Below, piece after piece: positions 1 through 15,300 of a DNA stretch of 64,000 nucleotides. Numbering within the stretch: position 1 is the first letter of the stretch; each line of letters begins with the position of its first letter. This stretch comes from Plectrocnemia conspersa (Eukaryota; Arthropoda; Insecta; Trichoptera; Polycentropodidae): assembly GCA_009617715.1 (NCBI GenBank), contig VTFK01000124.1, forward strand, positions 186,001-250,000, given 5' to 3'. The position numbers were made by a program, and so were the translations under genes. The notes under the pieces are model-generated. The model was not told where the DNA came from and made no database searches. It saw only the letters and a program-made list of their open reading frames with translations.

Positions 1-335
1 TGATAAAGAATATATTTAAATAAAATATTAAAAGAACACTTACTTATTTATTTATGTTGCAAAATACGTACATTCATATGTAGTTTTATAAGTATATTCT
101 TAAGTCCGAACGTGCTGATGGTGCTTTACAATTCACCTTGTACACCTTGATATCAGTTCCGCTTTTTGGTAGTAGTCAGCTGGTAGTCGAATGGGTCGGT
201 GGACTGGAGGTCGAGTATGGATGTTGAGACAAAATCGCAAAGAGTAAAATAAAACATCTATAAACGACGATGAATTAAACTCTATAAACCGACATTCAAA
301 GTTCTTCTTTAAATATATAAATTAAAGTTATCAAG
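1..335 (+). promoter_or_regulatory. Putative 5' flank and 5' UTR of the multicopper oxidase-related gene
   Basis: This stretch precedes the start codon at 336. Roughly positions 110-235 are less AT-rich than the surroundings and free of obvious repeats, as expected of a promoter or leader. No TATA box or initiator could be assigned with confidence. An upstream non-coding exon inside or before this stretch cannot be excluded. Confidence 0.35.
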
Positions 336-3300
336 ATGGGTTTAGAAACGAATAACTGTACAGAGAGGCCCAAGGATTTCGATTACAAAAAGGCTTCGAT
401 CAAAAGGATAACAGCCATACTGATCGGAGTTATTTTCATCGTGACTATAATCGTATATTTCACACCGATGCCAGGTAAATAATTTAATCGCTACTGTAAC
501 TTATAAGTCATTAAGATGCAATTTCATATGGTTTTGACGATATTTATCTCTCATTTTTGTCGCACTTCATCGCGTGTTTGTTGGATGTCTAAATGACGTC
601 ATTTAATAATTTTTAATGTTATATGTTCTGGTAATAATGGAGGAAATGAAGTCAATGATTGTTAGATAACATGCATTAGTTATTCGTCATAATATGGCGA
701 TGATTTATCGTTAGCATGACTTTCGAATATTAATGAAATAAAAAAAGAGTTGCAAAAGTGTTTTTTAGAGGCCGTTTTGTGTTTAAGTTTAAGCAGTTTA
801 AGGTTAACTGGCAGAATAGTAAATATTGAAATTGTTTAGGCCTGAGAATAGTTCTATTGATTATTTGAAGTTTGTTTACTTGTATTACATTTTTTGACAT
901 CTTATGGTTTTATTTACTTTAGTTACTTTAAATAAAAGTGAGTCTCTATTAAAAAATAGATGAAATTTTTATAGTGAATATAATTTATTCATATTAAATT
1001 AATTCGATTTATGCTTTATTAGTTATTATATAAAGAGCTACTTTCAATATAAATTAGATTGTTATATTAATTTTATATATGCTAATTGTATTTCCACATA
1101 AGTAATTAATTTTGATTCGTTAAAATAAAATATTGGTAAGAACTTCAAGATTTATAGTCGACTCTTCACCAATTTTTTCGGATGTAAATGTAAAAATTTG
1201 GAAAATTTTATTGGGACGCTTCTTTAATTTATTATTTTGATTATGTTATAAGTGTAATCATTAAGTATTTTACACCCAAAAGTGAAGTTAAATAATTTGG
1301 CAATAACATACATTTTTCGATATCTTTAAATAGAAAAAATATAATAAAATAGTTAATGAGAAAATTTAGCAAAGTGAAAATCATAATATATTTTTATAAT
1401 ACAGATTATATGTAAATGCACCCTTATTCGTAATATAATTAAGACTTTTAACAACCTACATTTTTAAGCCCACGTAGGTAATAATTTTTAATACAATTAG
1501 TGTTTATTTATTTATATATATGTATTGGAAATCTTTTTCAGTCTCTTTTAAATGACATTTACATATAAAAATGCACTTTTTAAGTGTTTTTGCATCTTAT
1601 TTTAATCTTATATATAATATAAGATTCTTATATAAAATACATATACATATATGAATATTTTATATAAGAATCTTTTCATTTATAATGTTAATTTTAATTA
1701 GTTAAGTATGAAAGAGAATGTTTTAAACATAACTTTGAAGCATGTGAGTTGATTAAATATTTATAATAAAAAATGCATAAGATTAGTATCATCTGGAATG
1801 TGTATTATTTTATACGCCATACTTTTAGGATAGCAAAAAAATATTTATTTCTAAAATGGCAATATATCAAGTTGTATACAGTGATGTATCATTAGTGTGC
1901 AATCAATTGTAATGTTTTATTCAGTCGGAAAATTTACCACATTGCAACCTACTTATATACTCACGAAGGAAATAAGGAGTTGCGGTTGATCCGCAAAGGG
2001 ATTGTAAAATGAAGAGAAGTTTCGCTATATATCTATATGCTGATATTATAGTATCTCTCGTTGTATTTTGACTTTGTTTTTTTATTGCCTATTTTATGTG
2101 AAAATTTATCATAAAAAATAGTTAGATTATGTAACATTGCATCAAAATAAATATTTCATGTAATACTTTGCTCTTGGCTAATCGATTTCATGTTTCAATT
2201 TCCTATATAATTTCTAATTTTATGAAATCATACTATAATTTGCTTCATTCTAACAGGAACACCAAGAAAACCGGACATATTTAGAACTGGTACATATCAG
2301 TATGGTTTTATATCATTGATAACCAGAAAGTTTTAATAAACATATTTAGCATTATTAAATCTATGTATATTTATTACGAAAACTTATACAGATATACAAT
2401 GATCTATAAATGCTTAATGATGATTTTAGCCAAATTTCGCTTTTATGAATAAACTTATCGCGTAGTTAACGATCACAGTTAACTTTCATTTTCTCTCTTT
2501 TCAAAGTCGTTCTTTTGTCAACGGCGAGCATTTAACACTCACTTAGAGTTTAACTGTCTGTGAAACTGTTATATGGAGCAATCTTACACTGGCACGTCGA
2601 CAAATCATGATACACGTTGAATGAGTTGCAAATGTCTAGAAGAAGGTATAAAACGCGGAAGTGGTAATATAGATTGGATTGTGAATTGATAATGAGAAAA
2701 AAGAAGCCACTACGTTGTTATACAATACATAATGATGTAGTAGTTTAAGTCATTATTATCTAACTGACCTTTAAATGAACTGCAATACATAAATTGAGTT
2801 AACTTTCTAAGTATCTCAGAGATGATTTATTAAATATTAATTATATATAAATAATAACTTGCGCAAAAAAGTGTAAAATATGGACATGGGTCAATTTTGA
2901 TACAGCAGTTATATATTTGAGTGCATTAACGATTTATAATTATTCCATTACAATTATAAAATATTTTTTGTTATGGTATTTACTCGTGATAGTATGTTCT
3001 ACAATTTAGGGTGTCTTTATATTCTTTGGAATAAATTAGATGTCTATCAAAAACACATTTGAAATGAAATTTGCTATTGATATTTAACTGATTTGCTTAT
3101 ATTGTGCAATTCGCCTTTATTTTATAGTTTGTAAAATTATTTTACTGATTGAATTTGGTTCGGTTTAAATCTGTATTGCGTCTTACATACGAGATGTTGC
3201 GCAATGTTTTTGAGCATTTATGTCAATAAATTTTAAATTGGGCTAATTTTTTTTTAATTTGCAAATTTTTTTTGTAGGTAACATATATTTTATTACAAAT

Positions 3301-6300
3301 AAGACCATTATAATTTAACAGGTTTTCCAATGCGTTTTAATAGGCATTAAACAAGCAATTAACAGTAAAAATAAACAGTTATGGTGCACATAGATGAGCA
3401 CATTTTTTTTTAGCAACTCAAACCTATTTCCGAAAACATCCTTGTGTTTAATAAGCCAGTTGAGAAGCTAGACGAGTCGTGCAAAATGAGCGTTTCTAGC
3501 GCTGAGGTTTTGTCTGCAACGGTCAAGAATCAAGGACGCGATCGCGACTCTTTAGGATATTCTCGCAGTCAAAGTCGCCGAGCGTTGATAGGTTGTTGCA
3601 TCTGCTTAATAAAGCACTTTTAAAAGTGCTTAAACAAGTAAATGCTACGCCGAGAATGCAATAAATTATATTCAAACGATCAGAAATATAATTTCCGCAA
3701 ATTTTATTGCTGGTATAATATTGATACCACGTACTCTGCTCTCACTCACTGAAAATAAAATTAGGCACAGATTTTACTCATGCTTTATTTAAATGCATTA
3801 TTTTTCTACGTATATTATTGCCAATATACGAAAAACTATTTATTATTATTAATTTTAAATAGTATATAATAAAAGTATTTTATATAAGATTTAATATACA
3901 GTTTTTAAATTACGGATATGAAATTTTTAATATGTTTTTTTTTACATAACATTTTTTTTTTTATATTTGTAGTAGTAATACGGATAATATTTGCTGTATT
4001 ATTGATTACCTAATGACTAAGCTTTTTTATTAAATTTATTCTTTGTTAAAAAACCGTATTAATATTTATATTTTATAAAAACATAGGTGCAAAAAAAAAT
4101 AAAAAATTAGTGTAAAAATATTTTTTTGGCTATATTATCAGCTGTTTTTTTTGTAAACGCAGAATTTTGCTATATTTAAACAGAAATTAGATTTTTTTTT
4201 AATGAAGGTTTTGTTATCAAATGTTCACACTTGTAGGATTTGCAATTTATATTTCTCCATCTAGCACAAAAATGGAGAAACAACCAAAAATGTAGATTTT
4301 TTTTTAGAAAAATTAAGAAATATTTTTTTTAAGTTAAGCTCAAAAAATTAGACAAGTTAATATTTTATAAGTTTCTGTATTTTTTTGGTTGTCAAAAAAA
4401 TTCAATGTTGCAATATGTACCACTCGGTTATTTTGCACACATCTGCAATTTTTTTATAATTATCAAATGGAGAAACATCCAAAACATTAGTCAGGTTGAT
4501 TAAAAAATTTGACGAGTTAAAAAATTATATATTATTTAACTGTGTTATATTTTTTATTTTTAGTAAGCTATATAAAGGTTCAAAATTTTTGCCACAAAGA
4601 TAAGATGAATAAATTAATGCGAAATTATTGCCTAATTTTAGATGTATCTATTTTTTTCGAATAATGCTAATTTTTTTTATATTGTATTGCAACAGATTTT
4701 GCTAATGGAAATTGTAAATCTAACTTTTTTATCATTGCTTATGTTATTTTTAATAATAAAATATAATTATGGATTTTAAATTAGGGAATAGAAATTTTTG
4801 GTGCGCTGATTTTGAATGTATCTATGATTTTCTCATATTTTTTTCTATATATGTCATATATAATATACATAAAATTAACTATTACTTACATTTTTATTAT
4901 TGGTACAGTATAATTAAAATATTTGACCCAGTTTTTATACAGTATATAATTTAGTTATTTATGCGGTATATAATTAAAAAATTTAATACTACTTTATAAT
5001 AACGGATTTGTTAATTAGGGAACTAAAACTTTTAATATAAAAATCCTCGTTATTTGTTTAAAGAATGATTATTTTTGTTTTTGTAATAATATTGATGACT
5101 TGATAGCTTTATGCTTTTTGATTATGTATATTTTTTGTTGAAAGATGGTATTTAAATACATATTTATAAAATTTATAAACATGAAAAATTATACTTGTTA
5201 TAAAAATATAAAAAATAGATAATAATTCAGCGCAGAGTTTTACATTTAAATCAGATTATTAAATAGTTAAAGCTAACAATAATCTAAAATCTATGATAGC
5301 AAAAAATACATATGCTATCCAGGCGCGTGCCGTGAGAACTTTTTTGCGCGTACCGTGAGATACTTGCGGAACGCATGTAACGCACGCCTTTATCTCTCAC
5401 TCACTCTCGAGCGAGCGAAAGGGAAAGTATCTCAACAAAATATGATTAATTTTCTGAAAATAAATATACAAGAGCAATGGCTTTATTGGATTATACATAT
5501 GTATAAAATGATTTATTTTATCTTTAAGTTGAAAATATAAATTTTCCAATGGTTTAATTGACTTATGATTAATTTATTTTATTTATCTTATTTAATCTCA
5601 TAGGTATAGTTATTTTCATATAACAATTCAAAAAAATCCTTTATTGAAAGGCGAACGATTATTGGCGCATTCAATAGTCTTATTGTATCTCTAGAAATCG
5701 ATCAATCATAAACCTACTTCTTTGAATTACAAGCACATTTCAGCTTCAACTACGGATCACTGGCTACATAAACCTTATTAAGTGAAAATTATATAAACGT
5801 GCTTTCCATCGAACGTTCGATCGATTTTTTTTCACGTCGAGTATCATTACTTTCTTTAAAGTGGAATATATTGTCTTAATTTTATTAATTGTTTAATTTA
5901 TGATACAGGAAGGGACTAGATTCACGATAGCTTTAGCTACTTTGTCAGACTTTCCCAAATAAAATTTAGATTTTGCAATATAATCCCAAGGGTCATTTGG
6001 AAAGACTCAATCGAAAGTTTGCGCTTTTGTCGATAATGTAGTTTCACAAGAGCACATATCTGTCATCGTTGGAGTGACATGAAAGAAGATCTTCGCTTTT
6101 TTGTGTACACATAAAAGAACCGTCGACTTTCACCGCTTTTATTGAAGGCCTATAGCGCGTTCCGTTATTGCTATTTTGACGAGTGCTCTCGAGATTGAGA
6201 CGCTAATTTAAGCACAAGTTTATCAGACAAACACCATTAATCAAATTAACGAGTTATTGTTTTTTATGGTGATCGTTTTGGCGCTCTTCGCTTACCAGTT

Positions 6301-9300
6301 ATTTAATATGATACTTTATTAGCAATATTTTAAATTGACGCTTTTCAACCACAGACCGCAAGCATATATAAAAAATAAACTATAATCATTAATCGATTGT
6401 CTAGTTCTAGCTAATACCTTTATTAAAAGCTATAGAGCCTACACTACAGATATTTACTTTTCTGTGTAGTACATGGACAGTAAAAGCGTTTAGTTTTTTA
6501 ATTATGGTTTAATATATGACCTAGAATTTGGAAAGTCATATCGAATATCGTATTTCACTCTTGGAGATTTAATGTGACTGTTCTGCTGGAACAGATCAGA
6601 CGATCAAAGTGAAGGAGGCTGTTTTTCACAGACTTATAATACTCATTTTGGTCGATCTCTTAACGAATTATTACATAATCGAATAAACTTGTTCAGATTG
6701 TTCTGTAAATAAATTGTTTGTATTTATACTTTAATATGTTTTAAGCAATATTAATATATAAAAAATTAAATCAATTTAGATATCCGTTGTTTTTAGCTTT
6801 AAAGTGAACATTTACTATTTTTTAGACAAAGTATTTAGTTTGTAATTAAAGCTCGGTTAAAGTTTTTATGTTGTTGTCGGGATGGTGGTAGATTTGTGCC
6901 TTATATATCTGTTTTTATACACATAGCCACAATGAGGGAGGTTTAGGGCTCGCCCACTTTTTGTTACCGGGAGTAATAACGATATTACTGGACTTTTGTA
7001 TAGCGAACGACCATTTGAACAGTTCTGAAACACTATAGTATGTTTTATATTGTTTCTGCATCGATCAGCATAAACTTATAGATATATTTATGACACTTTT
7101 AATACGATTTTGTTTCTCACGTTCAGTGCGTCAATTTTAATTAAAGCTTTTGATTCTGCTGGGTATCAGATAGGCAAATACATAAACTAATTTCAAAATA
7201 TCATTCAATAAAAAATATAAAAAGATTAAGGGGATAAAAAATATACATATCACATGTATTTCTTAAAAAAGTATTTTTTTAAAAACATTATTTCACCTAA
7301 TTTTTGTTGCAGATTTAGGATGTATGTAAAACTACGTAAAAACGTTTTACTGATAAACTGTGTTAAGATTAAGTTATACAGAATACAGGATAATTTTATC
7401 AGGCACGGGAAAGTTTTAGATATTTTAATTTTTAATAGTGTTTATCGATATAATTCACGCACATAACTTTAAAATTTAGCACGCAATAATTTTAAACCAT
7501 TTCCTTAGAAAAAACGTGATATATTGCTAAAAAAGAGTTTTCCTTATACATAAATAAGTAATTAGGTTAATAGATTGAGAGGATTTATTTTATTAAATTA
7601 ATATGTATTTGGCCGTGCAGTGAATTTTTTAAACATTTTATTTGAATTATAACAATCAGATAAATCAGTGTCTTGTATTATTTCACAGCAAAGATGACTA
7701 GACACATTCGTCTATAATATTTTCAATACCTCAGATGATATATTGTAACTACTTTTTATATTTACTAATACGCGTATCAATTTTACAGAAGAGTATTTTG
7801 AGAGTTGCGACAGGCCGTGTCATGAACTCGATTGGCCGATGATCTGCAGAGTCAAGTTGACTTTGGAAGTATACAAGTCACTCAGCAGGTTTGTGAAGCA
7901 TTCAAAGTAAATAACGCATGTCATTTTCACTTTTAATATCAGTCGTTTTCGAAGGTCATGCAGAGAGTGTCCCGCAAATTCCAGCGACTGCAACAGAGAC
8001 TATTGCATTTCAGCCGATGGTCATTCCAGAGGAATTTTAGCAGCCAACAGACAACTGCCAGGACCTAGCATACAAGTGTGTGAGAATGACATCATGGTCA
8101 TCGATGTGGTAAATAGAGTGCCAGGACAAGGTTTGACTCTCCACTGGAGAGGTCAACCTCAAGTAGAGACTCCCTTCATGGACGGAGTGCCAATGGTAAC
8201 TCAATGCCCCATACCTAGTTATACCACGTTCCAGTACAAGTTCAGAGCATCAGCTCCTGGCACGCATTTATATCACGCTCACTCTGGAGCTGAGTCTTCG
8301 GATGGATTGTTTGGAGCTTTTGTGGTGAGAAGAGCAGATACGTTCGAGCCGCAGCGTAAATTGTATGATTTTGATAAGAACGAACACGTCATGGTCATAT
8401 CTGAATGGAGTCACGGGTTTGCTATACAAAGCATGTTAGAAGCTGTGCCATTGTCTGTCGAATCTATACTAGTAAACGGCAAAGGAAGAAGAAAAGATGA
8501 TCGAGTCGTTCCTCTATCTACTTTTAATGTATCTAAAGGAAAGAAGTTTAGATTTAGAGTGGCTCACGCTGGTGGCGTTAAAGGCTGTCCTGTGACTTTG
8601 GAGATTGAGCGGCATTCTATGCAATTGATCGCTATGGATGGACATTCAGTTGTGCCCAAAATGGTTAATTCTTTAATTTTAGGAAGAGGAGAGAGAGCCG
8701 ATTTTGTACTGAACGCCGATCAAGAAATCGGAGAGTATCGAATTAAGGTTTATAGCGTTGGAAGTTGCGCAGCGCCTGTTTATAGCGCAGCTGTTTTGAA
8801 ATATGATGCTGAGATGATATTGGAAAAGCAACAAAAGGTAATTGTAGATGATGATGCTGAAATTGTTGAAAGGAGCGTTTCGATGGCGGAAGGAGAATTG
8901 AATGCAGTTGGTGGTATTAAGTGCGGCGTGGAGAAAACTCTTTGTGTTAGCGAAGTGCAATCTTTAGAGAAAATGCCGGAAGTGTTGAGCTATGAAAATA
9001 TGCAGACGACTATCTATCTTCCGTTCAAAGACAGCAAGAAGCAGGAGCATCATCCAGGTGAGAATCAATTCAAACTAATGCTAATATGTCGCGTGTTGAT
9101 TGCGAATAAAACCGGTTTTATATTGTTTTCTATGTCGATTGCAAGAGAGGTTGCGTTATTTAGTGCAAGTTGCATCACCAACCATTGCAATGCCGATGTT
9201 TTTAACATTGTACTATATATTATAAGCTACTAATTTATTACCCTACACTATTTTCTTATTGAATCCATTACGGTCCAATTTAGTAAATCACAAAAATTAG

Positions 9301-12300
9301 GCTTCTTACATATTATTTAAAAAAAAATATTTAGGGTATATCCTGTACTCACTCCAGATATTGGACTATTACCTATAAAAAAAACACCCAAGAATGCAAT
9401 GACAGAAGAACGAATGTTTCGCTCTATCCTTGTAAATAGTATTCAGTTAATTTGTACACTTTTTTTTGCTGAAAACAATCTTTTCATGACAAAAACTGCG
9501 ATGGCGCTAGCACGGTTTTATTGCTTTTGACGTGAATTTTTGACTTCTGAGATGTGATAATTGTTTTTGTGCCCTCTTATTGCTCAAAATTTGGTTTGAA
9601 TATTCTTTGACTACCACTCTTATATAAGAAGTTCGTAGTAATATCGGTAAGGATGGCTATCATATTTTTAAAACATAGTATATTATCGAAGCACAGATAA
9701 ACTATGGAGTATAATACGCTTATTTTTCCCTGAAAGAAATATTTTGAGTTTGACCTAATAAAAGATCTAAAACTATAATTAATTTTAGAACTTTTATTAG
9801 GTTAGGTTTGGGTTTGAACAGAAAATGCACGTTTCGCAAATGTCAAATAGAATTTCATAAACATTTTAAAACAGCATATAATATCAATTGAACAATAATG
9901 TATATTTTACTACGTCTAGAAAAGTTGAAATCATATGATTTTATTATCACCTGCCAGATAAATTATCATATATTATTAAATATTAATAAATTCCGATACG
10001 ATTTCGCGGAAATGACCTATTTTTGGGTTAGATTCAAAACTGTTTTTTTGTTGTTATTTGAGGAATAACCTAATAATTATTTTTTAGAATCAGGGACGTC
10101 ATTTTAGCTTTATTCAGAGGTGAGGGGGTGGCTTGGGTAGCTTGTAGCGATACAAAAGTTTACAACCGCTATTTTAAGTTGTCATAATTATAATATTTTT
10201 GAGACGAAGCAATAAGACAGTCTCCCATATCTAGTCGACCCCTCGTCATCAAGCGCGACCACAGAATAAAGAATATATAGAAGCGGCGTACGCGGTAAAA
10301 AATAAACTCTGTCCACTGAAAACATTCGGCTTTGTCACGCCGTTTGCAACGGCTCTCCATATTAATTTTTTTTTAAATTTGGTTGTTTATTACATATTAT
10401 GGGGTGCTGTTCAGTTATAGGGTGTAAAAGTCTAGAACTATATGCCAACTAAATATAAAATATATGGCGGATGGCATAGATGCCTTTGATAAAACTATTT
10501 TGAGCGTGACATATATGCTTTTGGACTTCTAAAGGTTAAAGAAAGTGTCATCCTTATTTAGAGATATGAGATAAATTTTCCTCATTTTTTTCCTCCATTG
10601 AAACGGTATATGATACGCGATACTGTCATGTTTTGAAAGTTAAAATAAAAAGTCAAAGATCAATCTGTTTATGATTTTAGTTTATTAGTTTCCTCCGAGA
10701 CTAATCAAGATAAGTGCTTTGAGTGAAACGGTAAAGAATAACGATAATGAGGTTGTGTAAAAAAATATAAATTTAGGATAGAATATAATGAATTAATTTA
10801 AGAATCAAATCGTGATATCATTAATTTACCATACAGCGGATATGGTGTCTGAAAAGTATATTTTTAGTTTTAGAAATTTAAATTTCAATGCATCGACGTA
10901 TAAAACGAAACATGCTTTAAAGCAGCGGCTTTAGCAAAAACTCTTTGTACTTTATAAATGTCAAAACTTTCTCTCGTCTCAGCGCACGTTATGCGTATAG
11001 CAAGTCAAATATTGGCAACTATTTATAATTCTGGCAAAGACACTGTTCGATTTCTAATACTTGTAACCATTTTTTGAATGCATATAAAAACTACAACGTA
11101 AACGTTGCGTTCCATATTTGGAATGCTCCAGAATTAAATCGAATAATCTATCAACGTCGATATTTGAACCACTATTAAATATATATATTTATATATTATA
11201 AATAAAAAAAATCACAATGAACTTATGGAACTATTATAAATATATATTTTAATAAAAAATCATAATCAACATGTGCAACGCTTCACAATGCAAAACCGCA
11301 ATATCATTTTCTTTCACCTGGTTTCGTAATTTATTTATTTTATTTATTTTAGATTAAATTAAGACCATCGTGGCCTAACAGGTTAGGTTTTAATGCGCCA
11401 CGATGGTCGAAAACAAATTTTAAATTTATAAAACATAAAAAAAAAGTATATATACATAAATATAAAAATACTTAAACATAACAAAAAAAATTATAAAATA
11501 TTAAAATTAAATGAAATAAACCGGATCAGCTCCTCGTAGCTGACATTAAATAGGTCAATATGTAATGCCAGCGTATTAAGGAGCCGGATGGCCACAGCCA
11601 TAGGCGAGTCGGCAAGTGCGGATGTCCTAGCCCTAACGGTCATCAAAAGAGGTCTCGATCGTGATTCTCGAAAATGTTCAGGAACCAAAACTGGAATTCC
11701 TCGAGAATAGCTGGATTGTCGACAGCACCTTTAGTAATTTAAAAAATGCTTAGCGATATACAGCTTTCTGCGAGAACTCAGCGAATCATATCCCAACGCT
11801 CCTAAAAAATTTACGGATAATAACCAAATGTCCTTTTGTAAAGGTATCTTAAATACCTTTTTGAATTTTTTTTCCATAAAAGGGAATATTTGGCTATTCG
11901 GGGATTCCAAATTATAGATCCCGATTCAAGAATGCTACGAACTAAGGTGTCATAGAGGATGCGAATAACTGACGGATCGTCAAAGTGAAAGGCATTCCTC
12001 ATAACAAAGCCGAGCATCTTGGAAGATTTATCACAGACGTCGTGTATGTGTAGAGAGGACCTCCATTTGCTCTCGAAAGTGATTCCGAGATCTTTAATGG
12101 AAGTTTCTCTAGTCAAAATGTTACCACCGAGATGGTAGAAATAAGCTGATGGCGAACGGGATCGAGAAAATGACACAGTATGGCACTTTCCGACACTAAA
12201 GGGCAGACGGTTAACGGAAGCCCATCTCCACAGAGAGTCTAAATCACTTTGTAGAGAGAAGGAGTCCGCAACAGATCGAATGCATTTATATAATTTTAAA

Positions 12301-15300
12301 TCATCTGCGTACAGAAGAAAACTTGAATGTTTAATTGCAGTATTTATGTCATTAATAAATAACACAAAAAGCAGAGGTCCCAGATTGGATCCTTGAGGAA
12401 CCCCCGAAGGGGTAAAATATTCCTTTGACAATCGGCCACCATACGTTACAAACTGTCTACGATTGCTCAAATAACTTGAAAATAACCGAGTTAAATTATC
12501 TGAGCAACCGAGGTTCGACAATTTTTTTAATAATAACGTATGACAAACTTTGTCAAAGGCTTTTCAAAATCTGTATACACGACGTCTACTTGAATTCCGG
12601 CATCGAGAGAAGTTGTCACCGTTTTGGTGAACGACAGAAGATTAGTAACAGTGGAACGGGCAGGACGAAACCCGTGCTGTTGGTCTAATAAAACTTGTTG
12701 AAAGTGATTGTAAAGATATTTATGAATAATTATTTCAAATAATTTAGCAGGAGCTGACAACACTGCTACTGATCTATAATTCTTTATATATAATTTGTCA
12801 CCCTTTTATGAATAGGGGTGACTTTTGTGCATTTCCATAAATCAGGAAATGATGATGTTTTGAGAATCAGATCATAAATACATTTTAGAGGAGCAGCGAG
12901 ACTTACTTCGCAACCCTTCAAAATAAAATCGGGAATTAAATCAGATCCAGAAGAACGCCCTGTCTTTAATTTATTAAATCCGTATTTAAGATCTGAGTGC
13001 TCAGTTTCTCTGATGGTCAGTACTGAAGACCAAGAACATGAAGAAGGAAGCGACTGAGCAGAAGGCGAAAAAATATTCCTCGAAAACAGAACGAAAAATA
13101 TTGCGCAAAACCGTCAGCAATATTTTGTGAACCGTCCAATGTTTTATCGTCGAGGTTCATCACTTTCAACGTAGACTGAGTAGCGCGTTTAGTGCTAATG
13201 AATTTCCAGAACGCTTTGGGATCATTAATTATTTGTTTATTATTAATGTTAATTTAAAATTATTAATGTTAATTTAAAAAAGTTGTTGTACCTTAATTGT
13301 TTCCTTTGTGTAATATAATAATATTTGCAGACGATACAATCAATTTTACCGATTCAATCTTTTGTAAATCTATATCTAGATTGAAATATGATAAAAAGTT
13401 CGACTTGAGATGAATCAGTGAAAGCAATCTAAATGGCATTTTTGAATGTATTTTTAATTATATAAAGACAGTTTGTAGAATACTAAATGTTTTTTTTAAA
13501 TATATATGACACTCAAATAACAGTAATATAAATATTTGCAAACTTTTACATGAAGCTATTAAATAAAAAAAAATAAAACAAGCTTATATTTTTATATTAA
13601 AAATACTTTTCATGTTCAGTTTTTTAGGACATTTATTTGTTTTAGTTAATTTTGCATTAACAACAATTTAATAACATATTCACTACTTATTTGTAGGCAA
13701 ATATTAAGAAAAAAATACTTTAATTAAATGTATATGTAAAATGTATTATAGCATATAAAATAAAAATCTAATAATATTTTCTGGAATTTTGCGCTAAAAA
13801 TACGATACAAGGAAAAAAATTTACATACAACTGAAACTGGGAAAATATAATATAGCTTATAAATAATTTTGATGTACCTACAGTGTAATTATGGCGTCAT
13901 ATTAAAATAAAAATTACATTGAGCTATACACGATTTATATTAACTTATAATTGCATGACTACACAATAAAATACAGCCCTAAGTATATAATATTTATATT
14001 TCACTTTTAAAATAGTTGTATTAAATCGTAAAACATTTGTGAAATGCACTTCAATGTTGTAAAACTATTTATTTTCTCTGTATATATGTATAGAAAAAAC
14101 TGCAGGGTGCTATATATTTATTGTAAATCTTTCCTTGAAACATGATGGGCGTTAATGGGGTTAATATAATCAAAAACTACTAAGTTAGCATCACGATATA
14201 ACACCTGAATCACATATGTACCTTAATGTTTTTTAGTTTCGATCGTGTCTAGGAGATCAGAAATGGGATTATTATATAATTATATTTCTGATTAACCATA
14301 ATATAATATCATGAATGAATATCGTGATGATTAAATAAAATCGAGTTAGTTCTTTCATATTAAGCAAGCGCGTACGGCGAGATACTTTCCTTTTCGCTCG
14401 CTCGCGTGTTAAGTGACGAGAGTAAGTGAGAGATAAGGGCGTGCGTTCCGCACGCCCTTATCTCTCACTTACTCTCGTCACTTAACACGCGAGCGAGCGA
14501 AAAGGAAAGTATCTCACCGTACGCGTCTGAATTATTAGATATTATTTTTTTTCTATTAATGAGAGAGCTCAGAGAATGCTTTATATACGTAGTGAGACAC
14601 CAGACTGAAATCAAATTCTGTAAGTCTGTGTATTATACAATCAATATACGTTACTAGCTCAATTTTATTTAAATTATTTATAACGACATTAATTCGTAAT
14701 ATAAAAAAAAACTAGAAAAACCTAATTCATGATGATCGATTGGAATTACAATATAAATATTTATTTCTCACAAATACAGATACGATTGAAAAATAAAAAC
14801 ACTATGGTTCATATGGAGTAGACATCCAGTAATTATTTTTCTGTGAGATTGGAAAATTCTAGGAAAACCTAATCAATAATTTTTAATCGGAATTATAAAT
14901 ATGTATTATTCACTAGTTTCGATCTTTCAGACTATATTAATAAAAGAACATTATTGTATTTTAACTGAGGCTGTGACTCTGATAACATGATGGTGTCGTT
15001 TTTGTTCAAAATTCCGTGCGAATTATAAAGATTGTTTGCCCGAAACTGTATTATTCGGCTTTATTTATGCAATCGTTGATTTAGTGCTAATAATTCCTAT
15101 TTTATTATACCGTTATAATGGAAAAAAATATTTTTGAGAACCTTGCCATTTGATCAATCTTGACGTTCTTTTTTTTATTGGATTTTCAGATTTTTTTTAT
15201 TAAGTCGATAAGACGTTTGTTTTTTTAAGTAATAAATATCGTTGAAACGAGTCTGGGTTGTCAGTGATTTAATTTAGCAATTGCTTCAGATTTTGTTGAT

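Noticed and set aside
8679..8960. 93-codon minus-strand ORF opposite exon 4
   Set aside because: It lies wholly antisense to the conserved laccase-domain exon and has no features of its own.
9798..9815. TTAGG-like telomeric string (TTAGGTTAGGTTTGGG)
   Set aside because: Only two imperfect units, inside an intron; expected by chance or from old repeat.
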